A DNA stretch of 6,329 bases from Lentisphaeria bacterium (GTDB lineage: Bacteria; Verrucomicrobiota; Lentisphaeria; Oligosphaerales; Oligosphaeraceae): positions 1 to 6,329 of the forward strand of contig JAQVUB010000162.1 in the NCBI GenBank assembly GCA_028699735.1, read 5' to 3'. The first letter of the stretch is position 1. Each line of letters opens with the position of its first letter. The position numbers were made by a program, and so were the translations under genes. Positions 4,908-6,329 of this stretch are shown piece after piece. Below the pieces are notes generated by a model, which was not told the origin of the DNA, searched no databases, and saw only the letters and a list, made by a program, of their open reading frames with translations.

Positions 4908-6316
4908 GCCGGCAATTCCTCATGCGCTTTTTCAAGGGAGGTAAAACGGATTTTTTTCCAATGCCCCTTGCTGAACCGCCAGTAGATCAGGGATCCCCCC
5001 ATGGCAGCGGAAAGCACCCAGACCCTCCAGCTGCCCAGCAGGGTAAAATCCAGCAGCCAGGTGGAAACCATGACATTGGCTGCCAGGAACCAGTGGAAGA
5101 ACAAGCCGATCAGCATTGCCCAGAAGGTGTCACCGCCACCGCGAAGTGCGCCGCTGAAAGCCAGGTAAATACCGTCAAAGATCAGATAACAGGCCGCCCA
5201 GCGCAACATCGGCACCGCCTGTTGCGTCACCATGCGGTAATCCAGCCCTCCGGATTCCGGGGTGAAAAGGCTGACCAGGAGTTCGGGAATTCCGAGGAAC
5301 AAAGTCATAATCAGGAGGCTGTATCCGACATTGAGTTTGCAGCCTGAATAGGCCGCGCGTTCTGCAGCCTTGATATCCCCTGCTCCAAGATTTTGGCTGA
5401 CCAGGGTAGTCACGGCGACCTGCACTCCCATCAACGGAAAGAAGGAAATCAGATCCCAATTCAAAACGATCGTGACAGCCGCAGCTGCATCAGCGCCATA
5501 CCCATGAAATATGGCAATAGCCAGATTAAAGGCAGTCGTACCCAGAAAAGAATCCAGCCCGGCGGGGATGCCATATCGGAGCAAGGCTCGGGTGACAAGG
5601 GGGTCATACTTTTGCGCATGCAAATTCCGGTACTGCGGTTGCCGGCAGTATTGCAGGAAGACCGCAAGGAGGATGCAGAGGACCGTCAGACTGGCCAGCA
5701 GGGTACCCACAGCCGCACCCACAATCCCCAGCTTCGGAAAACCGAACTTACCAAAGATCAGCAGGTAATTAGCAACCAGGTTGACCAACATGGCGGCAAA
5801 ACTGGCCTGCATAATGATCTTTGTCTTTCCGATACCGGAAAAGAAAGCGGCCATGGGAGCACGCAGCAGAGACAGAATGCCGCCCCCCAGTAGCATATAC
5901 CAGAAGTAGGTTGTTTCCAGTTTGACCTGCAAAGGATCATGCCCGGCCAGCGAAAAAGTCCGCACAGCCAGCAATCCGATGGCAAGCACCAGCGGATACG
6001 AGAGCAGGCTCAGACGCAGACCCTGCCAGACGACCGGCGGGCAGTCTGAATGCCTTCCGGCACCATAATTGCGTGCAACCATGGCGGAGACATAGGAAAT
6101 AACGCCGACGAAGAAGACGGTGCAACTCCAAGCTGTCAGTCCGGCACTCATGCAGCCAGCCATATGCTCCTTTCCGACATGTGAAAGGTAGAGCCGGTCG
6201 ACAAACATCATCACCGTATCAAAAATATTCGACAGGATCATCGGAACCGCAATCGGAATCAGTGCTGCGATCCCACCGGGTCCCTGCCAATGCCTGTTGA
6301 AAAATTGACGGTTCAT
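4901..6316 (-). CDS. MATE-family multidrug/cation efflux transporter
   Basis: This is a 471-residue integral membrane protein of the MATE family, inner-membrane antiporters that export drugs or metabolites in exchange for Na+ or H+. About twelve hydrophobic segments can be followed, in two halves separated by a loop near residues 222-245 (YCRQPQYRNLHAQKYDPL). Seen: DTVMMFVDRLYLSHVG (33-48) in helix 1, ARNYGAGR (81-88) and its second-half equivalent SQNLGAGDIKAAERA (307-321), the helix-linked GIGKTK (161-166) and GALRGGGDT (389-397). These repeats between the halves are typical of the family. The C-terminus is short and charged (KKIRFTSLEKAHEELPAC). The start at 6316 gives a normal N-terminus (IPIAVPMILSNIFD about 20-33), but no ribosome binding site is visible in the remaining 13 bases and the frame stays open to the window edge, so an upstream start is possible. 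Substrate is not predictable. It overlaps murC by 7 nt, so the two are probably co-transcribed. Confidence 0.93.
   Translation of the reverse strand: MNRQFFNRHWQGPGGIAALIPIAVPMILSNIFDTVMMFVDRLYLSHVGKEHMAGCMSAGLTAWSCTVFFVGVISYVSAMVARNYGAGRHSDCPPVVWQGLRLSLLSYPLVLAIGLLAVRTFSLAGHDPLQVKLETTYFWYMLLGGGILSLLRAPMAAFFSGIGKTKIIMQASFAAMLVNLVANYLLIFGKFGFPKLGIVGAAVGTLLASLTVLCILLAVFLQYCRQPQYRNLHAQKYDPLVTRALLRYGIPAGLDSFLGTTAFNLAIAIFHGYGADAAAAVTIVLNWDLISFFPLMGVQVAVTTLVSQNLGAGDIKAAERAAYSGCKLNVGYSLLIMTLFLGIPELLVSLFTPESGGLDYRMVTQQAVPMLRWAACYLIFDGIYLAFSGALRGGGDTFWAMLIGLFFHWFLAANVMVSTWLLDFTLLGSWRVWVLSAAMGGSLIYWRFSKGHWKKIRFTSLEKAHEELPAC
4916..4921 (-). promoter_or_regulatory. Ribosome binding site of murC inside the MATE gene
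   Basis: GAGGAA on the minus strand ends 8 nt before the murC ATG (4907) and lies within the last codons of the MATE gene, whose stop (4901-4903) is downstream of the murC start. This supports the 7-nt overlap and probable translational coupling. Confidence 0.6.
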
Positions 6317-6329
6317 AGGATCAATGCTT

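Noticed and set aside
4838..5347. Plus-strand frames opposite the MATE and murC genes
   Set aside because: They are antisense to well-supported genes, and their translations lack any domain-like pattern.

Overview
The window is a compact piece of bacterial chromosome in which all six recognisable genes lie on the minus strand. Reading in the direction of transcription (high to low coordinates) they are: a MATE-family multidrug/Na+ efflux transporter (4901-6316), murC (3588-4907), nadD (2529-3263), rsfS (2083-2532), an alpha/beta-hydrolase esterase (1138-2067), and the 5' part of a mannose-1-phosphate guanylyltransferase gene (1-943, cut by the window edge). No tRNA, rRNA, CRISPR array, transposase or integrase gene is visible. 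The organism cannot be named from the sequence. MurC implies a peptidoglycan-making bacterium. Balanced-to-moderate GC content, a BD-FAE-like carbohydrate esterase, intergenic 9-bp tandem repeats and 'TTKDTKDTK'-type intergenic repeats remind me of Lentisphaerae/Verrucomicrobia-type (PVC) genomes, but that is an impression, not a result.

Layout: the MATE and murC reading frames overlap by 7 nt and form one tight unit. murC is followed by a 324-bp gap (3264-3587) that contains almost no free sequence. It holds a 246-bp inverted-repeat element (3348-3593) with two perfect 64-bp arms and a core of about eight 9-bp tandem repeats, then a T-tract on the transcribed strand, then a plausible sigma70-type promoter for nadD. 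nadD and rsfS overlap by 4 nt (ATGA). The esterase start lies 15 nt after the rsfS stop, so nadD-rsfS-esterase looks like a second operon. A 194-bp gap (944-1137) then holds a second, unrelated and more degenerate inverted repeat ahead of the guanylyltransferase gene.

Functionally this is mostly housekeeping: cell-wall precursor synthesis (MurC), NAD synthesis (NadD), ribosome silencing (RsfS) and GDP-mannose supply (ManC), with an exporter and a probable sugar-ester hydrolase. The unusual content is intergenic. The 246-bp palindrome ends inside the last codons of murC, so the murC stop codon lies within the repeat arm. Removing the element would bring together a G-rich/C-rich stem and a U8 tract that look like an ordinary intrinsic terminator. 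This suggests that a palindromic mobile or repeat element landed in the murC terminator and now acts as an enlarged, probably bidirectional terminator.
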